DNA of 41,180 nt from an uncultured Lachnospiraceae bacterium (lineage in GTDB: Bacteria; Bacillota; Clostridia; Lachnospirales; Lachnospiraceae): contig CANQOK010000016.1 in NCBI GenBank assembly GCA_947625465.1, positions 1 to 41,180 on the forward strand, in the 5' to 3' direction. The stretch's first letter is position 1, and each line of letters begins with the position of its first letter. Below the pieces are notes generated by a model. The model made no database searches. It was given only the letters and a program-made list of their open reading frames with translations, and was not told the origin of the DNA. A program made the position numbers and the translations under genes. Below, piece by piece: positions 1-7,941 of the stretch.

Positions 1-8
1 CCATAATA

Positions 9-54
9 AAACCTCCAAACTGTGTAGTTTTATCTTACATCAGTTTGGAGGTTT
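9..54 (-). terminator. Perfect 14-bp inverted repeat, possible terminator
   Basis: Arms AAACCTCCAAACTG (9-22) and CAGTTTGGAGGTTT (41-54) pair perfectly around an 18-nt loop. Read on the minus strand the stem is followed by TTTTATTAT, so it could end the radical SAM transcript that stops at 120. The long loop is unusual for an intrinsic terminator, and an end of a mobile element lying to the left is an alternative. Confidence 0.5.
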
Positions 55-119
55 ACACAATCTTTGGGATAGACCCGTATAAGGCTTCACTGCGATAGAA
101 AAATTGTTTCGTATATCCT

Positions 120-1229
120 TTATTTATTTTCCCCAGACAGGATCGCTTCCACTGCACTCCTTTTTTCATAAAGCACACAGCCGCCGAAATGATCGTCTGC
201 CAGTACATTGCCTTCACGCAGAGCAGCAAACAACGGCGATTTTAGCGCCTGTCTCAGAGAGGTATCACGCACATTAATATCCGAATACGGAGAAAATGGG
301 CAGGGCTCCGCTCCGCCATGGGAGTTGATATGGAAGAAGCCTCGGCCCGCCGCAATACAGCCGCCGGAACTTTTCTCGTCGCCCGGAAATGACACAAATA
401 CCATCTCCTGATATTCTTCACGCAGCCGCGCAATTCCTTCCTTCAAAATCGTACGCTCCGCTTCGCCGGGTGCAAGTTCCTCGCTCTCCTCTGTTACGGG
501 TACAAATTCCACATAGACCACCAGCTTGCAGCCGCGCTCTGTCAGCGTGTCAAGAAACTCAGGGGAAATGACCTCGCAGACATTTCGCGTTGTCACCGTG
601 ACGGAAACGCCAAACAGCAGTTTCTTATCATGCAGCGCATCCATGTTGGAAATCAGTTTTTCATATACGCCTTTTCCGCGGCGTTCGTCAGTTTCCTCTT
701 TGCCGCCCTCAATGCTCATGACCGGGATCAGATTGCGGCACTTGTCAAACAGCGTAAAGTAAGCATCATCCATATAAGTACCGTTTGTAAAGATTGGAAA
801 GATGATGTTCGGCATCTTTCCGGCCGCTTCCATAATATCCCGCCGCAGCATCGGTTCCCCACCTGCCAGGAGGATATAGCTCACTCCGATTTCATCTGCC
901 TCCTGAAAAATCGCGAGCCATTCCCCATCGGAGAGCTGGCATACCGGCGCGGCATCCACGGTGGCGTGATTGCAGCGGGAATAGCAGCCGGCACAGTGCA
1001 GATTGCAGCTGCTGGTGATACTGGCAATCAAAAACGGGGGAATATGTTCTCCTGCCTTCTCGGCCTCCGCCCGGCGCTTTGACGCTTTTTTGCTGGCTGC
1101 CGCAAACCGGATCATAAAAGCACTCTCACGGGGATCTTTCAAGGCAGCTTTCAAAGATTCTGCCACGATTCTTTCAACGCCATGCGTCATATATGATTGA
1201 ATGTCAAATTTTTCGTCCATAATATGCAT
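120..1229 (-). CDS. Radical SAM protein, probably with a SPASM/Twitch-like C-terminus
   Basis: The protein is 369 residues. The radical SAM cluster motif CxxxCxxC is visible at C75, C79 and C82 and would hold the [4Fe-4S] cluster that cleaves S-adenosylmethionine. More cysteines sit near the C-terminus (in GGCIAAGRG, EPCPF and GGCVLYEKR), as expected for an auxiliary-cluster SPASM or Twitch domain. The substrate cannot be told from sequence; peptide modification or a heme-like pathway are possible. The gene is third in an operon after a peroxidase and a MarR regulator. Its ATG overlaps the MarR stop codon (TAATG), which implies translational coupling. A second ATG nine bases later (1220) is an alternative start. 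Confidence 0.85.
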   Translation of the reverse strand: MHIMDEKFDIQSYMTHGVERIVAESLKAALKDPRESAFMIRFAAASKKASKRRAEAEKAGEHIPPFLIASITSSCNLHCAGCYSRCNHATVDAAPVCQLSDGEWLAIFQEADEIGVSYILLAGGEPMLRRDIMEAAGKMPNIIFPIFTNGTYMDDAYFTLFDKCRNLIPVMSIEGGKEETDERRGKGVYEKLISNMDALHDKKLLFGVSVTVTTRNVCEVISPEFLDTLTERGCKLVVYVEFVPVTEESEELAPGEAERTILKEGIARLREEYQEMVFVSFPGDEKSSGGCIAAGRGFFHINSHGGAEPCPFSPYSDINVRDTSLRQALKSPLFAALREGNVLADDHFGGCVLYEKRSAVEAILSGENK

Positions 1230-1678
1230 TATCCCCTGTTTCTCTCGGTTAACTTTCCGAGCAGCTCATACAGAATCCCGTATAAAATCTGCGCTTTTTC
1301 CGGCTCCATATCTACACAGGCAGCGAGACGCTGCGGCACGGAGAGCGCCTTTTCGCGCAGGGCGTTTCCTGCGTCCGTTATGGAAACAATCAAATCACGT
1401 TCATCTTCGGTCGAACGCCGCCGCGCTACATACCCCTTTTCCTCCAGCCGTTTGAGCAAAGGCGTCAGCGTGCTGGAATCCAGATACAGGAATTTGCCGA
1501 CCTCTTTTACCCGCAGTTCCTTATGCTCCCACATCACCATCATCGTGATATACTGCGTGTAGGTCAGGTCGAGTTCATCGAGGTATGGCTTATATGCTTT
1601 CACGATCTCTTTCGCGCAGGCATAGAGCGGAAAACAAATTTGATTTTCTAATTTTAAAGGGTCAAATGGAATCTCCAT
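1229..1678 (-). CDS. MarR family transcriptional regulator
   Basis: A 149-residue protein of normal MarR length. It has the winged-helix core around residues 35-110, with the recognition region LTPLLKRLEEKGYVARRRSTEDERD typical of the family in its DNA-binding helix and wing, flanked by dimerisation helices. MarR proteins repress by binding palindromes and release DNA on ligand binding or cysteine oxidation. It lies 79 bp downstream of the peroxidase gene and directly before the radical SAM gene. The inverted repeat in the operon promoter at 2346-2363 is the obvious candidate operator, giving autoregulation. That link is inference. A role in peroxide sensing is suggested only by the neighbour. 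Confidence 0.88.
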   Translation of the reverse strand: MEIPFDPLKLENQICFPLYACAKEIVKAYKPYLDELDLTYTQYITMMVMWEHKELRVKEVGKFLYLDSSTLTPLLKRLEEKGYVARRRSTEDERDLIVSITDAGNALREKALSVPQRLAACVDMEPEKAQILYGILYELLGKLTERNRG

Positions 1679-1757
1679 GATTTCTGTTTCTCCTTACGAT
1701 ATGATTAAGATGCCTGCTGGGAGCAGGTATTTTCGGTCTTATAGTCATAACGGAACA

Positions 1758-2297
1758 TTACAGAACCTCCTCGACCTTTGCCTTTACCTTGTCAAGCGAT
1801 TCGGTCGGCTCAAAGCGGGCGGCGATCTCTCCATTACGGTCGATCAGAAATTTCGTGAAGTTCCATTTGATTTTACCGTTATTCTTATAGTCCTTGTCCA
1901 TCTTCTTTACGACCGGCTTGAGAATCAACCCCATCGGGCCGGAAAACCCGGCAAATGTGGTATGCTCTGTCAGATATTTGTAGAGCGGGATCGCATTTTC
2001 ACCATTTACATCAATCTTGGCAAACTGTGGAAATGTAATGCCGTACCGTCCGGTACAGAAGCTGTGGATCTCCTCGTCGCTGCCCGGAGCCTGCTCTCCG
2101 AATTGGTTGCAGGGAAAATCGAGAATCTCCAGCCCGTCCTTCTGATGAAGCTCATACAGGTCTTGAAGCTCGTCATACTGCGGTGTAAATCCGCACCCGG
2201 TCGCCGTGTTCACAATGAGAAGCACTTTCCCTTTATAATCAGAGAGCGGCACGTCACTCCCGTCCTGTGCTTTGATTTTGAAATCGTAGATGTTCAT
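1758..2297 (-). CDS. Glutathione peroxidase-like thiol peroxidase (Cys form)
   Basis: The protein is 179 residues from the chosen start. It reduces hydroperoxides; bacterial members of this family usually take electrons from thioredoxin rather than glutathione. The catalytic cysteine is C35 in TATGCGFTPQ, where animal enzymes carry selenocysteine. The conserved Gln is in the CNQFGEQ block and the conserved Trp/Asn pair in KWNFTKFL. The ATG at 2297 is chosen over a longer in-frame ORF starting at 2408 because GAGGT lies just upstream of it, and because the longer start would sit inside the terminator at 2377-2404. First gene of the operon with marR and the radical SAM gene. Confidence 0.92.
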   Translation of the reverse strand: MNIYDFKIKAQDGSDVPLSDYKGKVLLIVNTATGCGFTPQYDELQDLYELHQKDGLEILDFPCNQFGEQAPGSDEEIHSFCTGRYGITFPQFAKIDVNGENAIPLYKYLTEHTTFAGFSGPMGLILKPVVKKMDKDYKNNGKIKWNFTKFLIDRNGEIAARFEPTESLDKVKAKVEEVL

Positions 2298-2345
2298 GTT
2301 CTTACCTCTATTTATTTTTGCAAGATTTAATCTCGCGCTATTGAT

Positions 2346-2374
2346 ATGATAGTACTTTATCATTGAAATGTCAA
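2346..2374 (-). promoter_or_regulatory. Sigma-A promoter with inverted-repeat operator
   Basis: On the minus strand a TTGACA -35 box (2369-2374) and a TATCAT -10 box (2346-2351) are separated by exactly 17 bp. The inverted repeat ATGATA-N6-TATCAT (2346-2363) covers the -10 box and part of the spacer, a place where a MarR dimer would block RNA polymerase. It drives the peroxidase-marR-radical SAM operon. Confidence 0.7.
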
Positions 2375-2376
2375 CC

Positions 2377-2404
2377 AGAAAAAATAACCGGGCATTCGCC
2401 CGGT
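2377..2404 (-). terminator. Intrinsic terminator after the Fic gene pair
   Basis: A GC-rich 7-bp stem, ACCGGGC/GCCCGGT (2387-2404), has a 4-nt loop and is followed on the minus strand by TATTTTTT. It lies 48 bp past the stop of the 75-residue ORF and just upstream of the peroxidase promoter, so it separates the two operons. Confidence 0.85.
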
Positions 2405-2451
2405 ACACATTACTATCTATGTTCTTTTTGGATTTCCTTAAATTCCAGCTC

Positions 2452-2679
2452 CTAAAACAGCCCTTTTAATTCCTCCAGCAGTTCCAGATCCGACTGCCGC
2501 ACTTTAATATTGGCGGTTCTGGTCTCTTCGCCCGGTTTTGTAACCGACACTTCAATGACCATATCTTCCTCTAAGCCTTTCGCGTAAACACTCTGCATAA
2601 AAGCGATAAACTTCGGATGGTTTTGGGCAAATCTGTCTTTCGCGCTTTTTAATTTCAAAATAGACATGGGATTCAGCAT
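2452..2679 (-). CDS. Small hypothetical protein, 75 residues
   Basis: I do not recognise this family. The protein is 75 residues and charged, with no membrane segment and no cysteines. It has a basic N-terminal helix (LKLKSAKDRFAQNHPKF) and an acidic leucine-rich C-terminal end (SDLELLEELKGLF). It starts 17 bp after the Fic stop codon and is followed by a terminator, so it is co-transcribed with Fic. A role as Fic partner is possible, but class III Fic proteins carry their own inhibitor, so an antitoxin is not required. Confidence 0.6.
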   Translation of the reverse strand: MLNPMSILKLKSAKDRFAQNHPKFIAFMQSVYAKGLEEDMVIEVSVTKPGEETRTANIKVRQSDLELLEELKGLF

Positions 2680-2696
2680 TTCTTCCTCCTGTAAAA

Positions 2697-3302
2697 TTAT
2701 AATTCTTCCGTTTTAAATGTATTGTATCCTTCGTAATAATAACTATAATCGATTCCCTTCATATAAACCGCACGATCATTAACGCGGTCAGTCAGGGCAT
2801 TCTTAAGAATATGCTTAATCTCAATATCCTTAATCGGGCTGCGTTCCATGGCCAGAAGATAATCTTCCTTATCAACTTTACTCCAGTCTACCACCATGCC
2901 AATTTCCTTTTTGAATATACAATCCAGCCAGATCCGGGTGCTTCTGCCATTTCCTTCACGAAATGGATGTGCAATATTCATCTCAACATATTTCTCCACA
3001 ATCTCGTCAAATGTAGATTGCGGCATCCGGTCAATATTATCAAGAGCATCCTGCAGATATATCAGCGGTGCGAACCGGAAATTCCCTTTTGAAAGATTCA
3101 CGGTACGCAATTCTCCCGCAAACGCATAGATCTCGTCAAACAAAAATTGATGAATGGCTTGCAGAGATGCAAATTTACCTGCCTCCAAAGAGTCCAATAC
3201 CCCGTTTTCAAACAGTTCCGCCGCTTTCTTTTTGCTGATTCTTTCTTCTGCAGCGGCAAGTTCGGGAGAACTTGTAATACCTAATTTATTTTCAAGCGCC
3301 AT
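2697..3302 (-). CDS. Fic family protein, class III-like (self-inhibited AMP transferase)
   Basis: A 201-residue single-domain Fic protein. The catalytic loop HPFREGNGRSTR starts at H112 and matches HxFx(D/E)GNGRxxR. Fic enzymes usually transfer AMP from ATP onto a target protein hydroxyl. The C-terminus contains SYYYEG (S187, E191), which fits the inhibitory helix motif (S/T)xxxE(G/N) placed at the C-terminal end, as in class III proteins such as Neisseria meningitidis Fic. Activity would therefore be held off by its own glutamate and possibly by oligomer state. The target is unknown. It has its own promoter (3335-3362), is read with GAGG before the ATG, and is followed by a 75-residue ORF. 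Confidence 0.9.
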   Translation of the reverse strand: MALENKLGITSSPELAAAEERISKKKAAELFENGVLDSLEAGKFASLQAIHQFLFDEIYAFAGELRTVNLSKGNFRFAPLIYLQDALDNIDRMPQSTFDEIVEKYVEMNIAHPFREGNGRSTRIWLDCIFKKEIGMVVDWSKVDKEDYLLAMERSPIKDIEIKHILKNALTDRVNDRAVYMKGIDYSYYYEGYNTFKTEEL

Positions 3303-3334
3303 TGTAAAACCTCATGCTTTCAAAAGATATTTCT

Positions 3335-3362
3335 ATTGTATCATACCTACAAATTTTTTCAA
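3335..3362 (-). promoter_or_regulatory. Sigma-A promoter for the Fic gene
   Basis: On the minus strand TTGAAA (3357-3362) and TACAAT (3335-3340) are separated by 16 bp, about 30 bp upstream of the Fic ATG at 3302. The region is AT-rich and sits just past the stop of the ABC exporter operon. Confidence 0.6.
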
Positions 3363-3375
3363 TTGCAAATGAATG

Positions 3376-5274
3376 CTAAGTGTAATACTGCGCCTGCGCG
3401 TTCCACAGCTCATAGTATTTGCCCTGTTCATCCCGCAGCAGCTCCTCATGGCTGCCCCGCTGGATCAGGCGTCCTTCATGGAACACCGCAATGTCATCGC
3501 AGAACTGGCAGGAAGACAGCCGGTGGGAAATATAAATTGCCGTCTTTGCCCCAACCATAGCGTCAAATCCGGAATAGACCTCATACTCGGATAAGGGGTC
3601 CAGACTGGCCGTCGGCTCATCTAACAGAACAAACGGAGCGTCTTTATACAAAGCTCGCGCCAATGCGATTTTCTGGGCCTCTCCGCCGGAAATTTCCACA
3701 CCTTCATCGGAAATATCCTGATACAGATAGGTATCCAGACCATAAGGCAGTTCATCGAGGCGCTCTCCCAGTCCTGCTTTTTCCAGACATTCCCGCGCCA
3801 GCGCCCGGTCATATTCTAACGACGCGGCCACATTCTGCCCCAACGGCAGTGACAGCAGCTGAAAATCCTGAAATACCACGGAAAATAACCGGATATATTC
3901 TGTCTGACTGAATTTCTTAATATCCACGCCGTTTAACAGAATTTCTCCCTCTTCCGGATCGTATAAGCGGCACAACAGCTTGATCATAGTTGTCTTACCT
4001 GAGCCGTTCATCCCCACAATAGCCAGCCGTTCTCCGATCCGCAGCCGCATGGAAAAATGCCGCAGCGCATACTGTTCATTGCCGGGATATCGGAACGAAA
4101 CATTCCGGAATTCAATCTCATACCTGTGGTCGCGCCGTTTTTCAACCGGCAGCTTTCCCTTATACATTTCATCACTGATGTTTAACATTTCCAATGTGCT
4201 GGCATGTTTTCGCGCCGTCAGGGACAGCGATTTCCATTGCATCTGCAGCCCGACGATACCGTCCAATACATTGGTCATACAGCCTGCGTATTTCAATACG
4301 TCTCCCAGCGCAAAAGCACCGGCTATGGCATAGGCGGCGGAAACAAGGAAACCCGTCAGAGTAAGAAAGCTCCGGCTTCCTGTAATCGTCATCTCGAGCC
4401 GCCCGGCCAGCTTTCCCAATGTAGGCGCCCAGGAAACCAGTTCATCCTGTTTCTTTTCATTGTCTACGGTATAATGCTTCATCAGCTCATATCCGTCATA
4501 CAGATGAATAACCTTAATATGATGATACGCTCCGCTTATTGCCTGCATTGCCCAGTACCAGGTAAAGCTGGCCATTTTTTTCTCTGTTTCTTCGTTAAAT
4601 CCTCTTTTTCTTACCCGGTCGCTCCAATCCATCAGCAATTCCTCGTTGTAAGCCGCTTCCCATTTGCTCCGTATATGTATGAACACGGCAAGCAGCACAA
4701 ACAGCAAAAGGATTCCCGGCCAGAGCCACGGATGAGCGGCACTAAAGATCCGTTTAAAAAACGGAATCGCGATCACGATGGAACAAAGCAGGTTTAATAC
4801 TCCATATACAAGACTGTCAAAGCTCCAGAATACATTATAGATCCCTGCGCCCCAGTTATTATCCTTCGCGATCCGTTCCGACAGTTTTTTCACATAAGGG
4901 CTGTTGATCAGGGAAAAATCCATATTCTGATATTTGGCAGAACGGTTTAGCCGAAAGGTCCGGGCCACATTTTCCCGCTTCGGCGCCATTACTTCATTCC
5001 AAAGCACGCTTGCAGCCATACGGAGTACAAATCCCGCCAGGATCAGCAGCAATGCTGTTCCGATAATTTCTGACGCCGGTTTCCCCGCATAAATCGCATT
5101 CAAGATCACAGCCGTAATGATCAGAGACAGATTGGCATGAATGGCATTGATCAGGTGGACCAACGCCGCAATCCCGTAATGAGACGGATCGATCTCCCAG
5201 GTAACGCGCATAATATTCCGGATATTGTTCCAGTTTTCCCGAAACGAAATCTTACTTGTCAGATCATTCTCCAT
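3376..5274 (-). CDS. ABC transporter, fused permease and ATPase (half-exporter B)
   Basis: The protein is 632 residues. The N-terminal half is a six-helix exporter-type membrane domain, the C-terminal half an ATPase. Walker A is GMNGSGKTT, the signature ISGGEAQKIALARAL, Walker B FVLLDEPTASLDP, and the switch histidine is in ISHRLSS. The start at 5274 is chosen because AAAGGAG lies just upstream; it overlaps the end of the partner gene by 11 bp. Two adjacent, unlike half-exporters suggest a heterodimer at the cytoplasmic membrane. The substrate is unknown; a peptide or drug is likely, given the LytTR system next door. Signature and Walker B look intact in both halves. Confidence 0.92.
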   Translation of the reverse strand: MENDLTSKISFRENWNNIRNIMRVTWEIDPSHYGIAALVHLINAIHANLSLIITAVILNAIYAGKPASEIIGTALLLILAGFVLRMAASVLWNEVMAPKRENVARTFRLNRSAKYQNMDFSLINSPYVKKLSERIAKDNNWGAGIYNVFWSFDSLVYGVLNLLCSIVIAIPFFKRIFSAAHPWLWPGILLLFVLLAVFIHIRSKWEAAYNEELLMDWSDRVRKRGFNEETEKKMASFTWYWAMQAISGAYHHIKVIHLYDGYELMKHYTVDNEKKQDELVSWAPTLGKLAGRLEMTITGSRSFLTLTGFLVSAAYAIAGAFALGDVLKYAGCMTNVLDGIVGLQMQWKSLSLTARKHASTLEMLNISDEMYKGKLPVEKRRDHRYEIEFRNVSFRYPGNEQYALRHFSMRLRIGERLAIVGMNGSGKTTMIKLLCRLYDPEEGEILLNGVDIKKFSQTEYIRLFSVVFQDFQLLSLPLGQNVAASLEYDRALARECLEKAGLGERLDELPYGLDTYLYQDISDEGVEISGGEAQKIALARALYKDAPFVLLDEPTASLDPLSEYEVYSGFDAMVGAKTAIYISHRLSSCQFCDDIAVFHEGRLIQRGSHEELLRDEQGKYYELWNAQAQYYT

Positions 5275-7075
5275 CTTTCTCTCCTTTCCCGGCTTCTTCC
5301 CTGTAATAATGCGATTGTACTTCAAACATATGCGCATAGCTTCCGCCCAGCGCCATCAGTTCGTCATGGGTACCGGATTCTGTGATCTGTCCGTGCTCCA
5401 GAAACAGGATCCGGTCGGAAAACCTGGTGGTCGCCAGACGGTGTGAAATAAATAACGACGTCCTTCCCCTGCTGATCTTTGCGTATTCGTTGTAAATCTC
5501 GCTCTCGGCAATGGGATCAAGCGCGGAGGTGGGTTCATCCAGGATCAGAATATTGGCGTCCTTATAGATTGCCCTTGCCAGCAGCAGCCGCTGCTGTTCC
5601 CCGCCGGACAGTTCCACCGCGTCCTCATATGCCGTTCCCTGATAAAACGTATCCAGGGTAATCCCGTTTTTATGAAAGACCGTTTCCAGTCCTGCTTCCC
5701 GCACTGCCTGCCACGCCCGTTCCCTGTCCGTCTCTTCCAGCCGTTTCAGCGAAATATTGCAGCCAATGGGATAAGGCAGCAGCGCTTTCTCCTGAAACAC
5801 CACGGAAAACAGCCGGTATAATGTCTTTTTGGAAACGGTCCGGATATCGGCTCCGTTGATAAAGATCTGTCCCGCCGCGGGCTCATACAACCCGCAGAGC
5901 AGCTTAACCAATGTGGTCTTTCCGGCTCCGTTCACCCCTAAAAGCGCCACCTTTTCTCCCGGATGAATGACCAGATTGAAATGTTCAAAGATCTTGCTGT
6001 CTCCATAAGAGAAACTCACATCCCGAAATTCAATCGCTGCCGGCTGTAAAAACAACTCTTCCGGCTCTTCGCCGCTCTCCTCGATCTCCGGCAGATCCAT
6101 ATAGACACGGAACGAAGCGGCGTCGTAGCCGGCACATTTCAGATTCGCGTAAATATCCACAATAGAGGTGAGAAATCCCGAAAATCCCGCGATCGCGCCA
6201 AAATAAATGACAAAGCTGCCGGCAGAGATACTGCCGTCTAACACGGCGCAGATCAGATATGCGTAGGCGATTCCATCCCGGATCACACCCAGCAGAAACT
6301 GGAGAAATTCCGACAGAATGATTTTCCGGTTCTGCCGCTTTTCCAGCCGCATTCTGGCCGCAAATACCAGACGTCTGAAAGACATTAGCCAGTCATTCAT
6401 GGCAAATACCCGGTTATCCTTTGCCAGCTCCGTATTCTGGAATGTTATACTGATATAGTTGATTTCCCGATCCGACTGGGCAAATTCCGCCCGCAGCGCC
6501 TGTTCTCCTCTGATCCGGATCTGCAGAATCCCGTAATTTAAAAGCGACATGCCGATCAGGCCGGCCAGAATCCAGACATTCAACAGCCCGATGACGGAAG
6601 AATACAGAAAAAAACAGGCGGTATTCACTAACAGCTCTCTGGGATAGTCTAAAAAGCGGTAGCTGATGCATGAATCACCCTGGTTAAAGGTCCGATAGGC
6701 CCGTCTCGCCGTTTCTCTGTGCTCTCCGTATTCCACATATTCATAGCGACAGCGCAGCCCCTTCAAAACCATATCCGCAAGAATAAACTGCCTTAGTTGA
6801 TTTTCCAGAAAATAGATTCTGCCGTTCATGTAGCCGGCAAGCATATGAAACAGCAGCAGGATTCCGCCCATACCGCCGATCAGCAATAATCCCTGATTCA
6901 GTTTTCCTGTTTCCACAGCATTCAGCACGACGCCCGGCAGCAGGATTCCTAAAAACGGGTTAAAGATCCCGCAGAAAACCGACGCGATATGATAGACGGA
7001 AAGCATCGGATATTGCCGGTATGCGTATCGGGCAAAATAAACAGTATTGGATAAAATAGAATATTTTTTCTTCAT
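5264..7075 (-). CDS. ABC transporter, fused permease and ATPase (half-exporter A)
   Basis: The protein is 603 residues, with a six-helix membrane domain up to about residue 320 followed by an ATPase. Walker A is GVNGAGKTT, the signature LSGGEQQRLLLARAI, Walker B ILILDEPTSALDP, and the switch region FISHRLATT. It is the first gene of the two-gene exporter operon and overlaps the second, which suggests equal amounts of both subunits. The promoter upstream carries paired direct repeats that fit LytTR regulators, and the LytTR response regulator is encoded two genes upstream. I infer that the exporter is controlled by that system, perhaps as export of, or resistance to, a peptide signal. Confidence 0.92.
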   Translation of the reverse strand: MKKKYSILSNTVYFARYAYRQYPMLSVYHIASVFCGIFNPFLGILLPGVVLNAVETGKLNQGLLLIGGMGGILLLFHMLAGYMNGRIYFLENQLRQFILADMVLKGLRCRYEYVEYGEHRETARRAYRTFNQGDSCISYRFLDYPRELLVNTACFFLYSSVIGLLNVWILAGLIGMSLLNYGILQIRIRGEQALRAEFAQSDREINYISITFQNTELAKDNRVFAMNDWLMSFRRLVFAARMRLEKRQNRKIILSEFLQFLLGVIRDGIAYAYLICAVLDGSISAGSFVIYFGAIAGFSGFLTSIVDIYANLKCAGYDAASFRVYMDLPEIEESGEEPEELFLQPAAIEFRDVSFSYGDSKIFEHFNLVIHPGEKVALLGVNGAGKTTLVKLLCGLYEPAAGQIFINGADIRTVSKKTLYRLFSVVFQEKALLPYPIGCNISLKRLEETDRERAWQAVREAGLETVFHKNGITLDTFYQGTAYEDAVELSGGEQQRLLLARAIYKDANILILDEPTSALDPIAESEIYNEYAKISRGRTSLFISHRLATTRFSDRILFLEHGQITESGTHDELMALGGSYAHMFEVQSHYYREEAGKGEKDGE

Positions 7076-7125
7076 AGTACAGCCTTTCTGTCTTTATTTT
7101 CCGAATCATTTTCTGACTGGTTTTC

Positions 7126-7192
7126 ATTATAGCAGATCTCAAAAAAAAGAGGGCCGTTTTGCACGAATGGCTCTCTTTTTATCACGAATGGT
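7126..7192 (-). promoter_or_regulatory. Exporter promoter with two LytTR-type direct repeats
   Basis: The -10 box TATAAT is at 7126-7131 on the minus strand; the matching -35 position (7149-7154) is poor, as in activator-dependent promoters. Upstream lie two direct repeats on the minus strand, ACCATTCGT (7184-7192) and GCCATTCGT (7163-7171), separated by 12 bp, i.e. two helical turns apart. They fit the published LytTR consensus (W-M-M-GTT-N-R-K, spacer 12-13 bp) except for A in place of G, plus one more mismatch in the proximal copy. The proximal repeat ends about 9 bp before the -35 position. Confidence 0.65.
7141..7178 (-). terminator. Intrinsic terminator after the two-component operon
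   Basis: The stem 7146-7155/7169-7178 pairs AAAGAGGGCC with GGCTCTCTTT with one wobble and a 13-nt loop. On the minus strand it is followed by eight T. It lies 26 bp past the kinase stop codon. One LytTR-like repeat falls inside the loop and stem, so terminator and regulatory site overlap. Confidence 0.75.
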
Positions 7193-7203
7193 CTGATCTG
7201 ATT

Positions 7204-7929
7204 TTACTTTAACGGCAGCAGAATCTCTGTCGCGAATACGTTTCCTTCATCCTGCCGGTTCCGATAGCCCTTATACTTCTTTACCACCTTATCGATCCTC
7301 TGCAGGCCAAAACCGTGGTCTCCCTTTCCTTTGGTAGTCAGATACCCTTTCAGGCTCCGCTTAAACGTTCCGTCTGCCGCATTCATCACATAAATATACA
7401 GGTTGTCCTTTACCTCATCGATATAGAGCCGAACAAAACGTTCCTCCTGAGGCAGCTTCATGCAGGCCTCCATCGCATTATCTAACAGATTCCCGATTAT
7501 GACGCTCAGATCTACATCGGAAACCGCCAGCTCTTTGGATACGATTGCTGTAGCATCTACCCGGATACCGCGATTTTTCAGGACGGAGATCTTACTGTTT
7601 AAAATCGCGTCTATCATAATATTCCCCGTTTTTAATACGGTATCCACCGTCTCATAATCTTCTGTCAGATTGTTCAGATACTCCCGCAGCTTTCCAATCT
7701 CATCCATTTCCAGATAGGCCCGCATGGTCTGTACATGATTTTTAAAATCATGCCTCCAGCCTCTGGTCTGCCGGTACATATTATCCACTTCTTCAAAATG
7801 CTTTTCTACCAGATCATTCTGATATCTTGCGATTTTCCGGTCAACGGTCCTGCGAATATACCATTGAATCCCCAGGGCTGCCGCTCCCACAATACAGACA
7901 CAACCCAATATGATCATAACCTGTTCCAT
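7204..7929 (-). CDS. Sensor histidine kinase, AgrC-like GHKL type with minimal sensor
   Basis: The protein is 241 residues. Residues 5-24 form the only membrane helix, followed by a coiled-coil linker and the phospho-acceptor helix with H60 in the WRHDFKNH motif typical of the AgrC/CitA-like kinases that pair with LytTR regulators. The GHKL ATPase follows, with the N box IIGNLLDNAMEAC and the G box GDHGFGLQRID. AgrC proteins normally have five to seven membrane helices for peptide sensing, and this one has almost none. It may need a partner membrane protein (perhaps the ABC exporter next door) to sense its signal, which is inference. It is 12 bp downstream of its response regulator. Confidence 0.9.
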   Translation of the reverse strand: MEQVMIILGCVCIVGAAALGIQWYIRRTVDRKIARYQNDLVEKHFEEVDNMYRQTRGWRHDFKNHVQTMRAYLEMDEIGKLREYLNNLTEDYETVDTVLKTGNIMIDAILNSKISVLKNRGIRVDATAIVSKELAVSDVDLSVIIGNLLDNAMEACMKLPQEERFVRLYIDEVKDNLYIYVMNAADGTFKRSLKGYLTTKGKGDHGFGLQRIDKVVKKYKGYRNRQDEGNVFATEILLPLK

Positions 7930-7941
7930 ATCTTTTCCCTG

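Noticed and set aside
1758-2297. Selenocysteine form of glutathione peroxidase
   Set aside because: The active-site codon is TGC for C35, so it is the cysteine form.
4204-4797. A 197-codon plus-strand frame
   Set aside because: Antisense to the ABC exporter gene, no domain and no start signal.
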